From the NCBI GenBank assembly GCA_022826665.1, contig JAJDUK010000056.1:62001-126000 (forward strand): a stretch of 64,000 nt of DNA, in the 5' to 3' direction. The translations under genes and the position numbers were made by a program. The notes under the pieces were generated by a model that was not told where the DNA came from, made no database searches, and saw only the letters and a list, made by a program, of their open reading frames with translations. Below, one piece after another: positions 29,277-39,268 of the stretch. Source of the DNA: Alphaproteobacteria bacterium. Its GTDB lineage: Bacteria > Pseudomonadota > Alphaproteobacteria > UBA828. Each line of letters opens with the position of its first letter. Position 1 is the stretch's first letter.

Positions 29277-30304
29277 AAGCGGCGGTGATCCACGGCTACG
29301 GCGAGGCCTTCGACACGATCGTCTACGAGGACGTGCAGACGCCTGCGGCGGGCCCCGGCGAGCTCCTCATCAAGGTCCATGCCTCCGGCGTGAATCACTG
29401 CGACACCGACCTGCGCAAGGGGCTCTTCGGCGTGGACAGCCCCATGCCGCACGTGATGGGGGTCGATGCGGCGGGCGCGGTCGCGGACGTGGGCGCCGGG
29501 GTGACGGGCTTCAGCGAGGGCGACCGGGTCGCGCCCCACTTCATGCTGAGCTGCGGCGCCTGCGGCAACTGCCGCGACGGTCGCGAGAACCTGTGCCTGA
29601 ACGCAGGCGTGCTAGGCGTCACCCATTGGGGCGGCTATGCCGAGTACGTGCGCGTGCGCCACGACCACGTCGTCCGCATCCCGGATTCGCTCTCCTACGA
29701 GGACGCCGTGGCCGGCCAGATTCCCTTCGCCACCGCCTGGGAGGCGCTGATCGAGGAGATCGCCCTCCGCGCCGGCGAGACGGTGCTGATCACCGCGGCG
29801 GGCGGCGGCGTCGGCTCCGCCGCGGTGCAGATCGCGAAGCTCGCGGGCGCGCGGGTGATCGCCGCCGCAGGCTCCGAGGAGAAGCTGGAGAAGGCCCGCG
29901 CGCTGGGCGCCGACGCGGCCATCGACTACACCCGCGAGGATATCGGCGATGCAGCGCGCAGGCTCACCGATGGCCGCGGCGTCGAAGCGGCGCTGGAGAT
30001 GACCGGCGGCGCGATCCTGGTGGGCGCCATCGATGCGCTCGCGCCCGGCGCCCGGCTCGCCACCATCGGCGCCCACGGGGGTGAGCGGGTGGAGATCGAC
30101 TTCATCGAGTTCTTCCGCAAGCACATCGCGGTGCACGGCTGCGGGCGCTCCACCAAGGCCCACGTCGAGCGCGTGCTCGGGCTGATGGCGGAGGGCCACC
30201 TCAAGCCGGTGATCCACCAGGCCTTCGCCTTGAGCGAGGCGCCGGCGGCCCACGCGCTGATGGAAAGCTGCAACTTCTTCGGCCGCATGATCATGCGGCC
30301 CTAG
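29273..30304 (+). CDS. Zinc-binding alcohol dehydrogenase family protein
   Basis: [72 protein letters not shown]. Confidence 0.92.
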   Translation: MKAAVIHGYGEAFDTIVYEDVQTPAAGPGELLIKVHASGVNHCDTDLRKGLFGVDSPMPHVMGVDAAGAVADVGAGVTGFSEGDRVAPHFMLSCGACGNCRDGRENLCLNAGVLGVTHWGGYAEYVRVRHDHVVRIPDSLSYEDAVAGQIPFATAWEALIEEIALRAGETVLITAAGGGVGSAAVQIAKLAGARVIAAAGSEEKLEKARALGADAAIDYTREDIGDAARRLTDGRGVEAALEMTGGAILVGAIDALAPGARLATIGAHGGERVEIDFIEFFRKHIAVHGCGRSTKAHVERVLGLMAEGHLKPVIHQAFALSEAPAAHALMESCNFFGRMIMRP

Positions 30305-30318
30305 TCCGGCCGGTCGCG

Positions 30319-30969
30319 GTGCCCGATCCGCTCGGCAACTTCGCCTTTACCTGGCCGTTCTACGCCGGCGGGGTCATCGCCTATCTGATCGGCGCGCTCC
30401 CCATGGGCCTGATCGTCGCGCGCCTCTTCAGGCTCGGCGACCTGCGCCGCATCGGCTCCGGCAACATCGGGGCGACCAATGTGCTGCGCACCGGCAACAA
30501 AGCGGCAGCCGCGCTCACCCTGCTGCTAGACGGCGGCAAGGGCGCCGTCGCCGTGGTCATCGCGCAGCGCTTCGGCCCCGACATGGCGGTGATCGCCGCA
30601 GGCTGCGTGGTCGTGGGCCACATCGCGCCGGTCTGGCTGCTCTTCAAGGGCGGCAAGGGGGTGGCCACGACCTTGGGCGTCCTGCTCGCCATCGCGTGGC
30701 CCGTGGGGCTCGTCGCCTGCGGTCTCTGGCTCGCCGTCGCCGGTCTCTTCCGCTATTCCTCCCTCGCCGCTTTGATCGCGATCTGTGCGTCACCTGGCTT
30801 CGCGATCCTCTTCGACATGCCGCAGATCTCGTGGCTCGCCGGCTTCCTCGCGGTCATCGTGACGCTGCGTCACGGGGCGAACATCGTGCGCCTCGCGCGG
30901 GGCCGCGAGCTCCGTATTGGCCGGAGCACCCCCGCCCCACCCGAAGCCGATCCCAAGACGGACCAATGA
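30319..30969 (+). CDS. plsY: Glycerol-3-phosphate acyltransferase
   Basis: GSGNIGATNVLRTGNKAAAALTLLLDGGKGAVAV and FKGGKGVATTLGVLLAI are PlsY signatures. Confidence 0.95.
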   Translation: MPDPLGNFAFTWPFYAGGVIAYLIGALPMGLIVARLFRLGDLRRIGSGNIGATNVLRTGNKAAAALTLLLDGGKGAVAVVIAQRFGPDMAVIAAGCVVVGHIAPVWLLFKGGKGVATTLGVLLAIAWPVGLVACGLWLAVAGLFRYSSLAALIAICASPGFAILFDMPQISWLAGFLAVIVTLRHGANIVRLARGRELRIGRSTPAPPEADPKTDQ

Positions 30970-32114
30970 ACGTTTCCCTCTCCAACGAGCCCCGCACGCT
31001 GACCGACGCCGAGCGGCTCGACTGGCTGCGCCTCGCCCGCAGCGAGAATGTCGGCCCGATCACCTTCTTCGCTCTGCTGGAGCGCTTCGGCTCCCCCGCC
31101 GCCGTGCTCGACGCGCTGCCTGCGCTCGCGCGGCGCGGTGGCCGCCGTCGCCCCATCAAGGTCTGCGCGCGCGCCACGGCCGAGCGCGAGATCGAGGCGC
31201 TGGACCGGCTCGGCGGGCACCTGATTGCCGTAGGCGAGCCCGCCTATCCGCTGGCGCTCGCCGCCATCGACGACCCGCCGCCGGTGCTCGCCCTGCGCGG
31301 ACGCGCGGACCTCCTCGCGAGCGAGTGCATCGCCGTGGTGGGCGCGCGCAACGCGTCTGCCAACGGGCTTCACTTTGCCGAGCGGCTGGGGGCGGACCTC
31401 GGCGCCGCCGGGCTCACCGTGGTCTCCGGCATGGCGCGAGGCATCGACGCCCACGCCCACACCGGCGCGCTCGCGACCGGCACGGTGGCGGTCATGGGCG
31501 GCGGGGTCGATGTGCTCTATCCCAAGGAGAATCGGTCGCTCTTCGAGAAGCTGCTGGCGGAGGGAACGGTCATCGCGGAGGCGCCGCTCGGCACCGTGCC
31601 GATGGGGCGTCACTTCCCGCGCCGCAACCGCATCATCGCCGGGCTCTCCCGCGGCGTCGTGATCGTCGAGGGTGCGGCCCGCTCGGGCTCTCTCATCACG
31701 GCGCGGCTCGCGTTGGAGCAGGGCCGCGAGGTAATGGCGGTCCCCGGCTCGCCCCTCGACCCCCGCGCGAGCGGCCCTAACCGCTTGATTCGGCAGGGCG
31801 CCACGCTGGTGGAGAACGCCGACCACGTGCTCGAGGCGCTCGCCGAAGGCGGCCGCCACGCGTTCAGCGAACCCGGGCAACGCTGGCCGTCCGATGCCGC
31901 TCTGGGCCCGCCCGAGGACGACGAAGCACCGGCCAGCGCCCGCGACGCGGTGACCGCATTGCTCGGCCCGAGCCCCGTGCCGGTGGACATGCTGGTCAGG
32001 CAGAGCCGGTTGACTCCCGCGATGGTGGCAACCATTTTGCTTGAGCTTGAGTTGGCGGGGCGCCTGGAGCGGCAGCCCGGCAACCTCGTTTCACTTTCCC
32101 GGCCGGCGGCGTAG
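30966..32114 (+). CDS. dprA: DNA processing protein DprA
   Basis: IAVVGARNASANGLHFAERLGADLGAAGLTVVSGMARGIDAHAHTGAL...GRHFPRRNRIIAGLSRGVVIVEGAARSGSLITARLALEQGREVMAVPG. Confidence 0.96.
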   Translation: MNVSLSNEPRTLTDAERLDWLRLARSENVGPITFFALLERFGSPAAVLDALPALARRGGRRRPIKVCARATAEREIEALDRLGGHLIAVGEPAYPLALAAIDDPPPVLALRGRADLLASECIAVVGARNASANGLHFAERLGADLGAAGLTVVSGMARGIDAHAHTGALATGTVAVMGGGVDVLYPKENRSLFEKLLAEGTVIAEAPLGTVPMGRHFPRRNRIIAGLSRGVVIVEGAARSGSLITARLALEQGREVMAVPGSPLDPRASGPNRLIRQGATLVENADHVLEALAEGGRHAFSEPGQRWPSDAALGPPEDDEAPASARDAVTALLGPSPVPVDMLVRQSRLTPAMVATILLELELAGRLERQPGNLVSLSRPAA

Positions 32115-32149
32115 CGCCGCCCGATGACGCTACCAGCAATCGTTTCAGG

Positions 32150-34768
32150 ATGAACGTCGTCGTCGTCGAATCGCCCACTAAGGCGTCCACCATCGGCAGG
32201 TATCTGGGGCCCGACTACAAGGTCGTGGCCTCCTACGGCCACGTGCGCGACCTCCTGCCCAAGGACGGCTCGGTGCGGCCGGACGATGCCTTCGCCATGG
32301 ACTGGACCGTCGCCGACGGTGCCGAAAAGCACATCGGCGCCATCCGCAAGGCGCTCCGAGGCGCGAACCATCTCTATCTCGCCACCGATCCCGACCGCGA
32401 GGGCGAGGCGATCTCCTGGCACGTGCGGGACGAGCTCGGCCGGCGCGGGCTGCTGGACGGCGTCGCCGTCAAGCGCGTGGTCTTCACCGAGGTCACCAAG
32501 TCCGCCGTGCTCGACGCCATGGCCGCCCCGCGCGACCTCGACGACAACCTGATCGACGCCTACAGGGCGCGCCGCGCGCTCGACTATCTGGTGGGCTTCA
32601 CGCTCTCACCGGTGCTCTGGCGCAAGCTTCCCGGCTCGCGCTCGGCCGGCCGCGTGCAATCGGTCGCGCTCCGCCTGATCTGCGCGCGCGAGCTCGAGAT
32701 CGAGGCCTTCAAGCCGCGCGAGTACTGGTCGATCGAGGTCGATCTGGACACGCCCAGGGGCGAGCGCATGGTGGCCCGCCTCGCTGCCCTCGACGGCGAG
32801 CAGCTCGGCAAGTACGCGCTCGGCGACCAGGCTGCGGCCGAGCAGGCGGCCGAACTCGTCCGCGCCGGGCGCTACCGCATCGCCGCCGTCGAGCCCAAGC
32901 GGGTCAAGCGCAATCCGGCGCCCCCCTTCACCACCTCCACCCTGCAGCAGGAGGCCTCGCGCAAGCTGGGCTTCGCCGCGCGGCGCACCATGCAGGTGGC
33001 CCAGCAGCTCTACGAGGGCATCGCGGTGGGCGGCGAACAGGTCGGCCTCATCACCTACATGCGGACCGACGGCGTGCAGATTGCGGAGCAGGCCCTGCGC
33101 CAGGCACGCGACGTGATCGGGCAACGCTACGGCTCCAACTACGTGCCGGAGAAGCCCCGCCGCTACCGCACCAAGGCGAAGAACGCGCAGGAGGCGCACG
33201 AGGCAATCCGCCCCACCGATCTCGCCCGCACGCCCCAGTCGCTCTCGGCCGTGCTCAAGAAGGACCAGGCGCGGCTCTACGAGCTGATCTGGAAGCGCGC
33301 GCTCGCGAGCCAGATGGCGAGCGCCGAGATCGACCGGGTGAGCGTGGATATCGCCTCCGACGACGGCCGCACCGGGCTCCGCGCCACGGGCCAGACGGTC
33401 GCCTTTGACGGTTTCTTGCGCGTCTATCAGGAGGGCCGGGACGACGCCCGGCGCGAAGGCGGCGACGACGCGGACGACGAGCGCAGGCTGCCGGCGGTCA
33501 CCGTCGGCGAGGCGATGGCGGTCGCCGGCGTCACCCCGAACAAGCACGTGACCGAGCCGCCGCCGCGTTTCTCGGAAGCGAGTCTGGTCAGGCGACTGGA
33601 GGAGCTCGGCATTGGCCGCCCCTCCACTTACGCCTCGATCATCTCGGTGCTGCAGGACCGCAACTACGTGCGCCTGGAGAAGCGCCGCTTCGTGCCGGAG
33701 GACCGCGGGCGCATCGTCACCGTGTTCCTCGAGAACTTCTTCAGCCGCTACGTCGAGTACGACTTCACGGCCTCGCTCGAAGGCCAGCTCGATACCATCT
33801 CCGCCGGCGAAATCGACTGGCGCGCGGTGCTGAGCGATTTCTGGCGGGACTTCGCCGGCGCGGTCGAGGAGACCAAGGGGCTCCGGGTCAAGCATGTGCT
33901 CGATGCCCTCGACGAGACGCTCGGCCTTCACCTCTTCCCTGCCGAGGATGGCGGCGAGGACCGCCGCTGCCCCTCCTGCAATGACGGGCGGCTCGGGCTC
34001 AAGCTTGGCCGTTACGGCCCCTTCGTCGGCTGCGCCAACTATCCCGAGTGCAAGTACACGCGCCCGCTCGCCGACAACGGCGGCGATGCGGCGGAGCCGC
34101 GCGCGCTCGGCAACGACCCTGAGACCGGCTTCCCCGTTCAGTTGAAGCGCGGCCCCTACGGCCTCTACGTCGAGCGGGGTGTGGACGGCGCCACCAAGGA
34201 GAAGCCCAAGCGGGTCTCCCTGCCCCAGGACCTCGCGCCGGACCTGGTCGATCTCCAGACGGCGCTCGGCCTGCTCTCGCTCCCGCGCGAGGTCGGCACC
34301 CATCCCGAGACCGGCAAGCCGGTCACCGCCGGCATCGGCCGCTTCGGTGCCTACGTAAAGCACGACGGCGCCTATCGCTCGCTACCGCGCGGCGAGAATG
34401 TGCTCGACGTGGGCCTGAACCGAGCGGTGGTGCTGATCGCGGAGAAGAAGGGCGGCGCGCGTCTGCTGCGCGAGCTCGGCGCCCACCCCGACGGCGGCCA
34501 GGCTGTAACGCTCCACACAGGCCGCTACGGTCCCTACGTCCAGCATGGCAGCCTGCGGGCCTCGCTACCCAAAGGCGCGTCCGACGACGATCTCACCTTG
34601 GATGAGGCGGTCAAGCTGCTCGCCGCCAAGGCGGCCAAGGGCGGCGCCAAGAAGAAGAGCGCCGGGCGCGGGCGCAAGTCCGCAACGGCCAAGACCGGCA
34701 CGGCGCGGTCGAAGGCCAAGCGCGGCTCGCGCCGGCAGGCAGACGCGCCGGCCGACGGCGCGCCCTAG
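32150..34768 (+). CDS. topA: DNA topoisomerase I
   Basis: MNVVVVESPTKASTIGRYLGPDYKVVASYGHVRDLLPKDGSV; LATDPDREGEAISWHV; LITYMRTDGVQIAEQA; Lys-rich tail. Confidence 0.97.
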   Translation: MNVVVVESPTKASTIGRYLGPDYKVVASYGHVRDLLPKDGSVRPDDAFAMDWTVADGAEKHIGAIRKALRGANHLYLATDPDREGEAISWHVRDELGRRGLLDGVAVKRVVFTEVTKSAVLDAMAAPRDLDDNLIDAYRARRALDYLVGFTLSPVLWRKLPGSRSAGRVQSVALRLICARELEIEAFKPREYWSIEVDLDTPRGERMVARLAALDGEQLGKYALGDQAAAEQAAELVRAGRYRIAAVEPKRVKRNPAPPFTTSTLQQEASRKLGFAARRTMQVAQQLYEGIAVGGEQVGLITYMRTDGVQIAEQALRQARDVIGQRYGSNYVPEKPRRYRTKAKNAQEAHEAIRPTDLARTPQSLSAVLKKDQARLYELIWKRALASQMASAEIDRVSVDIASDDGRTGLRATGQTVAFDGFLRVYQEGRDDARREGGDDADDERRLPAVTVGEAMAVAGVTPNKHVTEPPPRFSEASLVRRLEELGIGRPSTYASIISVLQDRNYVRLEKRRFVPEDRGRIVTVFLENFFSRYVEYDFTASLEGQLDTISAGEIDWRAVLSDFWRDFAGAVEETKGLRVKHVLDALDETLGLHLFPAEDGGEDRRCPSCNDGRLGLKLGRYGPFVGCANYPECKYTRPLADNGGDAAEPRALGNDPETGFPVQLKRGPYGLYVERGVDGATKEKPKRVSLPQDLAPDLVDLQTALGLLSLPREVGTHPETGKPVTAGIGRFGAYVKHDGAYRSLPRGENVLDVGLNRAVVLIAEKKGGARLLRELGAHPDGGQAVTLHTGRYGPYVQHGSLRASLPKGASDDDLTLDEAVKLLAAKAAKGGAKKKSAGRGRKSATAKTGTARSKAKRGSRRQADAPADGAP

Positions 34769-34783
34769 CGGCGCGCGGCGCAC

Positions 34784-36988
34784 TTGGCGGGCAAGCCGGC
34801 TCCCTTTCCGACCAGGGACGAGGTTCTGCGCTTTGTCCGGGAGAGCCCGGGCAAGACGGGAATGCGCGAGATCGCCCGCGCCTTCAACATCCGCGGCAAC
34901 GATCGCGCCGCGCTGAAGGATCTCGTGCGCGCGCTGGAGGCGGAAGGCGCAATTGACGCGCGCCGCACGCGGCGCCGCCCGGCCGGCACCCTGCCGTCGG
35001 TCACGGTGCTGGAGGTCGACGGCCTCGACGCGGACGGCGCGCTCACGGCCCGACCGACGCGCTGGGACGAAGACGATCCGCCCCCGCCGATCATCCTCGA
35101 CCCCGCGCCCCGCGGCGTTCCCGAGCCGGGGGAAGGCGACCGCGTGCTCGCGCGGCTCAGGCCCGCGCCTGATGGCGGATATCTGGCGCGGCCCATGCGC
35201 GTGCTCGATGCAGGACCGCGCCGGGTGGTCGGCGTCTTCCGCGCCACGGGCAGCGGCGGCGGCGTGATTGAGCCCGCCGAGCGCCGCGCCCGCCGCGATC
35301 TAACGGTGCCGGCGGAGCAGACAGCCGGCGCCCGCACGGGCGAGCTGGTGGTGGGCGAAACCGAGCCCGGCAGCCGGCTCGGGTTGGCCGACGCCAGGGT
35401 GGTCGAGCGGCTGGGCGACGCGGACTCGCCCGGTGCGATCAGCCTCGCGGCGATCCACGCCCACGGCCTGCCGCTCCGCTTCTCCGACGCGGCGCTGGCC
35501 GAGGCGGCGCAAGCGGCAGCGCCGGACCTCGAAGGCCGCGCCGACCTGCGGGCGCTGCCTCTGGTGACCATCGACGGCGCGGACGCCCGCGATTTCGACG
35601 ACGCGGTCTGGGCCGAGGCCGATCCCGCGCCCGACAATCCGGGCGGCTGGCGCGCGCTCGTCGCCATCGCCGACGTGGCCCACTTCGTGCGTCCCGGCAA
35701 CGCTCTCGACAGGGCGGCACAAGAGCGCGGCAATTCCGCCTACTTCCCCGATCGCGTGGTGCCGATGCTGCCGGAGGCGCTCTCCGCCGAGCTCTGCTCG
35801 CTGAAGCCGGATGTCGACCGCGCCTGCCTCGCCGCGCACCTCCGCATCGACGCAGAGGGCGAACTGCGCGATTGGCGCTTCGAGCGTGCGCTCGTGCGCT
35901 CGGCCGCGCGCCTCACCTACGACGGCGTGCAGCAGTCCTTCGAGCGCGGCGGCGATGGCCTGCCAGCGCCGGTCCGCACCTCGATCGCCGCGCTCTACGG
36001 CGTCTACGCCGCGCTCAAGGCGGCGCGGGCGCGGCGCGGCGCGCTCGACCTGGAGCTACCGGAGCGTGAGATCACGCTCGCCGATGACGGCACCGTCGCT
36101 CGCATCGGCTTCGCCCGCCGCCACGACAGCCACCGCCTGATCGAGGAGCTGATGATCGCAGCCAATGTCGCTGCTGCGAGCGCTCTCGAAGCCAAGCATG
36201 CACCCTGCATGTACCGCGTCCACGACCGGCCCGATACCGCGAAGCTCGACGTGCTGCGCGAGTTCCTCCGCAGCCGCGGGATCGCTCTGCCGCGCAGCGG
36301 CGCGCTCAGCCCCGATACCTTCAATCGTTTTCTCGCCCTGCTCGAGAACCCGCGCGATGCCGGCATCGCCAGCCTGATGATCCTGCGCGCCCAGGCGCAG
36401 GCCGCCTACAGCCCGCGCAACATCGGCCACTACGGGCTCGGCCTCGTTCGCTACGCCCATTTCACCTCGCCGATCCGCCGCTACGCCGACCTGCTGGTGC
36501 ATCGCGCTCTGATCGACGCTTACGGCCTCAGGCCAGGCGGGCTTGGCCGCACCGAACCGGAGGCGCTGGAGCGCGTCGGCACGCACATCTCTTCCACCGA
36601 GCGGCGCGCGCAGGCCGCCGAGCGCGATGCCGGGGATCGGTACTGCGCCGCCTACCTGGCCGATCGCGTGGATGCGGAATTCGACGGGCGGATCGCCGGC
36701 GTGACACGCTTCGGCATCTTCGTCGCCCTCGACGAGACCGGCGCGGAGGGACTGGTGCCGGGCGCGACCCTTGGGGCCGCTCGCCCGCGCTTCGACTCCC
36801 GCCGGCATTCGCTCGCGGTCGATGGCCGCATACTCCGCTTGGGCGATCCCGTGGTCGTGGCGCTCAAGGAGGCTGATCCGATTGCCGGCGGCCTCGTCTT
36901 CTCGCTCTCTGCCGTGAACGGCGAGGCCTGGGAGTCGTCGCGGGGCCATGACGGCGGGCGGCGCGGGAGGCCGCGGCGGCGGCGCTGA
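34784..36988 (+). CDS. rnr: Ribonuclease R
   Basis: TTG start; IDGADARDFDDAVWAE, YFPDRVVPMLPEALSAELCSLKPDVDR, FTSPIRRYADLLVHR, S1-like C-terminus. Confidence 0.95.
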   Translation: MAGKPAPFPTRDEVLRFVRESPGKTGMREIARAFNIRGNDRAALKDLVRALEAEGAIDARRTRRRPAGTLPSVTVLEVDGLDADGALTARPTRWDEDDPPPPIILDPAPRGVPEPGEGDRVLARLRPAPDGGYLARPMRVLDAGPRRVVGVFRATGSGGGVIEPAERRARRDLTVPAEQTAGARTGELVVGETEPGSRLGLADARVVERLGDADSPGAISLAAIHAHGLPLRFSDAALAEAAQAAAPDLEGRADLRALPLVTIDGADARDFDDAVWAEADPAPDNPGGWRALVAIADVAHFVRPGNALDRAAQERGNSAYFPDRVVPMLPEALSAELCSLKPDVDRACLAAHLRIDAEGELRDWRFERALVRSAARLTYDGVQQSFERGGDGLPAPVRTSIAALYGVYAALKAARARRGALDLELPEREITLADDGTVARIGFARRHDSHRLIEELMIAANVAAASALEAKHAPCMYRVHDRPDTAKLDVLREFLRSRGIALPRSGALSPDTFNRFLALLENPRDAGIASLMILRAQAQAAYSPRNIGHYGLGLVRYAHFTSPIRRYADLLVHRALIDAYGLRPGGLGRTEPEALERVGTHISSTERRAQAAERDAGDRYCAAYLADRVDAEFDGRIAGVTRFGIFVALDETGAEGLVPGATLGAARPRFDSRRHSLAVDGRILRLGDPVVVALKEADPIAGGLVFSLSAVNGEAWESSRGHDGGRRGRPRRRR

Positions 36989-36990
36989 TC

Positions 36991-38202
36991 GTGTCCTCCG
37001 CCCGCACCCGTTGGGACATCGTGGCCCTCGCCTTCACGGCCGGCTACATGGTGGGCATGCAGGTCGGCAAGGTGCCGCCCGCGCTGCCCATGCTGGAAGC
37101 GGAGCTCGCCCTGCCCCGCGTCATCGCGGGGCTGATCGCGTCGTCCTTCTACGGCATGGGCGCGGTCCTGGGGGTTGCTGGCGGGGTGATAGTCGACCGG
37201 GCTGGCATCGGGCGCATGGTCTTCGTGGGCGGCGCCGTGATGGCCTGCGCGAGCCTTGCCGGGGGCTTCGCGGAGAACGGCGCGCAGCTGCTCGCGGCCC
37301 GCGTTGTCGAGGGCTTCGGCTTCGCCACCCTCACGGTTGCCGGGCCCAAGATGCTCGTCGCTGCGACCGATACCGGCGTGCGCCGCTTCGTCCTCGGCGT
37401 CTGGGGCACCTACATGCCGGTCGGCATCGCGCTCTCGCTGGTGATCGCGACGGTGCTGCTGGATACGGTCGGCTGGCGCGGCCTCTGGTTCATCAATACC
37501 GGGCTGATCCTGCTCTTCCTGCTCGCCTTCGCCTGGGTCGCGGCGCCGGGGCGCTGGCAGATGCCGTCGGCCGGCACCACGTTCGACCGTGCCGGCGTGC
37601 GCGCGACCCTGGCGCGGCCGGGGCCCTGGCTCTTCGGCGTTGCCTTCGCGATTTTCGCCGTGCAGTGGCAGGCGCTGATGGCGTGGCTGCCCACCTTCCT
37701 GATCGAGACGCAAGGCCGCTCGGTCGAGGCTGCCGCGCTCTTCACGGCGCTCTTCGTCCTTGCCACCACCGTGGGCTCCGTGGCCAGCGCGTGGCTCTTG
37801 CAGCGCGGCGTCGCGCGCTGGCTGCTGCTGGGCCTCACCTTCACAGGCATGGGTGTATGCGCGGCGACGCTCTTCGCGCCCTTCACGCCCGTCGCCGCCA
37901 AGATTCCTCTGGCCGTCTGCTTCGCCTTGGCGGGTGGCCCGTTACCCGCTGTCTGCTTCGAAGGCGGCATCGCCCACGCGCCAAGCCAAGCGCAGGTGGC
38001 GATGGCCGGCGGCTTCGTCGCGCAGGGAGCCGCACTCGGCGCCGTGCTCGGCCCGCCGCTGCTGGCTGTGGTGACCGAGGCGCTCGGCGGCTGGGACGCA
38101 GCATGGTGGACCATGCTGGTCTGGTCCTCCCTCGGCATGGCAGTCGTTGTCGGCGTGTGGCGGGCGGACGCACGTCTCGGGCGATTGGCGGCTGCGGCAT
38201 GA
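36991..38202 (+). CDS. MFS transporter (CynX/NimT-like)
   Basis: 403 aa with 12 predicted TM-like hydrophobic segments; MFS gene pattern. Confidence 0.85.
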   Translation: MSSARTRWDIVALAFTAGYMVGMQVGKVPPALPMLEAELALPRVIAGLIASSFYGMGAVLGVAGGVIVDRAGIGRMVFVGGAVMACASLAGGFAENGAQLLAARVVEGFGFATLTVAGPKMLVAATDTGVRRFVLGVWGTYMPVGIALSLVIATVLLDTVGWRGLWFINTGLILLFLLAFAWVAAPGRWQMPSAGTTFDRAGVRATLARPGPWLFGVAFAIFAVQWQALMAWLPTFLIETQGRSVEAAALFTALFVLATTVGSVASAWLLQRGVARWLLLGLTFTGMGVCAATLFAPFTPVAAKIPLAVCFALAGGPLPAVCFEGGIAHAPSQAQVAMAGGFVAQGAALGAVLGPPLLAVVTEALGGWDAAWWTMLVWSSLGMAVVVGVWRADARLGRLAAAA

Positions 38203-39188
38203 TGGGCGGACGCTCTCTGGTGCGCATCGTCGTTGCCGTCGCCATGGCCAGCGCGATGGCGCTGGCCTGCGGCGATGCGTTCGCGGCATCCGCCTCGCTC
38301 TCCTCGCGCCCGGTCGCCCTCGACCCGACCGACCGCACCGTGCGTCAGGTCGGCCGCCTGCACTTCCTCGGCGGGTTGGATCTAAGATGGAACAAGCCGG
38401 GATTCGGCGGGCTGTCGGGCCTCAGCGTCTCAGTCGACGGTCAGCTTACCGCCGTCACCGACCGCGGCCAGTGGTTCAGTGCCCACATCGTGCGGGACGA
38501 TGCCGGACGCCTCGTGGGCCTGGCGGACGCCGCAATGGGGCCGCTCCTCGATGCGGAGGGCCGGCCGTTGCAGGGGCAGTGGCGCGACGCCGAGGCGCTG
38601 GAGCGCCTGCCGGGCGGCGACAGGCTGGTGAGCTTCGAGCAGCGTCACCGCGTCTGGCGCTACCCGTTGGAGACCGGTGGGCTAAAGGGTCGCCCCGTGC
38701 CTTATCCGGCCCCAAAAGGCATCGCGGCCGCCCCCGACAACGGCGGGCTGGAAGCGCTCACGCCGCTTGCCGACGGCCGCATCCTGATGCTGGCGGAAAG
38801 CCTCAAGCGAACCGGCGGCGCCCGCGCCGGCTGGCTCGTCGGAGACGGCAAGGTCGACACTTTTGGCTACCGCACCGCGCGGGACTTCAAGCCGACGGAC
38901 GCGGCGACGCTGCCCAACGGCGACGTGCTCGTGCTTTCGCGCTATTTCAAGCTGCTCGGCGGCTTCAAGGCGCGGCTCGAGCGGATTCCCGCCGGCGCCA
39001 TCGAGGGCGGTACCGTGCTGAAGGGCGAGCTGCTCGCTCGCTTCACGCCGCCGCTTACGGTGGACAACTTCGAAGGCTTGGCCGTGACGCACGATACGGA
39101 CGGCGGGACGCTCGTCTACATCCTCTCCGACGACAACTTCCATTTCCTCCAGCGCACGCTCCTGCTCCTCTTCCGCCTCGACGAGTGA
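38199..39188 (+). CDS. Esterase-like activity of phytase family protein (exported)
   Basis: Signal peptide MMGGRSLVRIVVAVAMASAMALACGDAFAA; LHFLGGLDLRWNKPGFGGLSGLSVSVDGQLTAVTDRGQW...PDNGGLEALTPLADGRILMLAES. Confidence 0.8.
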   Translation: MMGGRSLVRIVVAVAMASAMALACGDAFAASASLSSRPVALDPTDRTVRQVGRLHFLGGLDLRWNKPGFGGLSGLSVSVDGQLTAVTDRGQWFSAHIVRDDAGRLVGLADAAMGPLLDAEGRPLQGQWRDAEALERLPGGDRLVSFEQRHRVWRYPLETGGLKGRPVPYPAPKGIAAAPDNGGLEALTPLADGRILMLAESLKRTGGARAGWLVGDGKVDTFGYRTARDFKPTDAATLPNGDVLVLSRYFKLLGGFKARLERIPAGAIEGGTVLKGELLARFTPPLTVDNFEGLAVTHDTDGGTLVYILSDDNFHFLQRTLLLLFRLDE

Positions 39189-39268
39189 CGACCTGCTCGG
39201 CCCCGCGCGGCGCCCGGCCGATGGTGCTACCATCGGGCCAAGACGCAGAGCGGTGCGGGCGGAGAGTC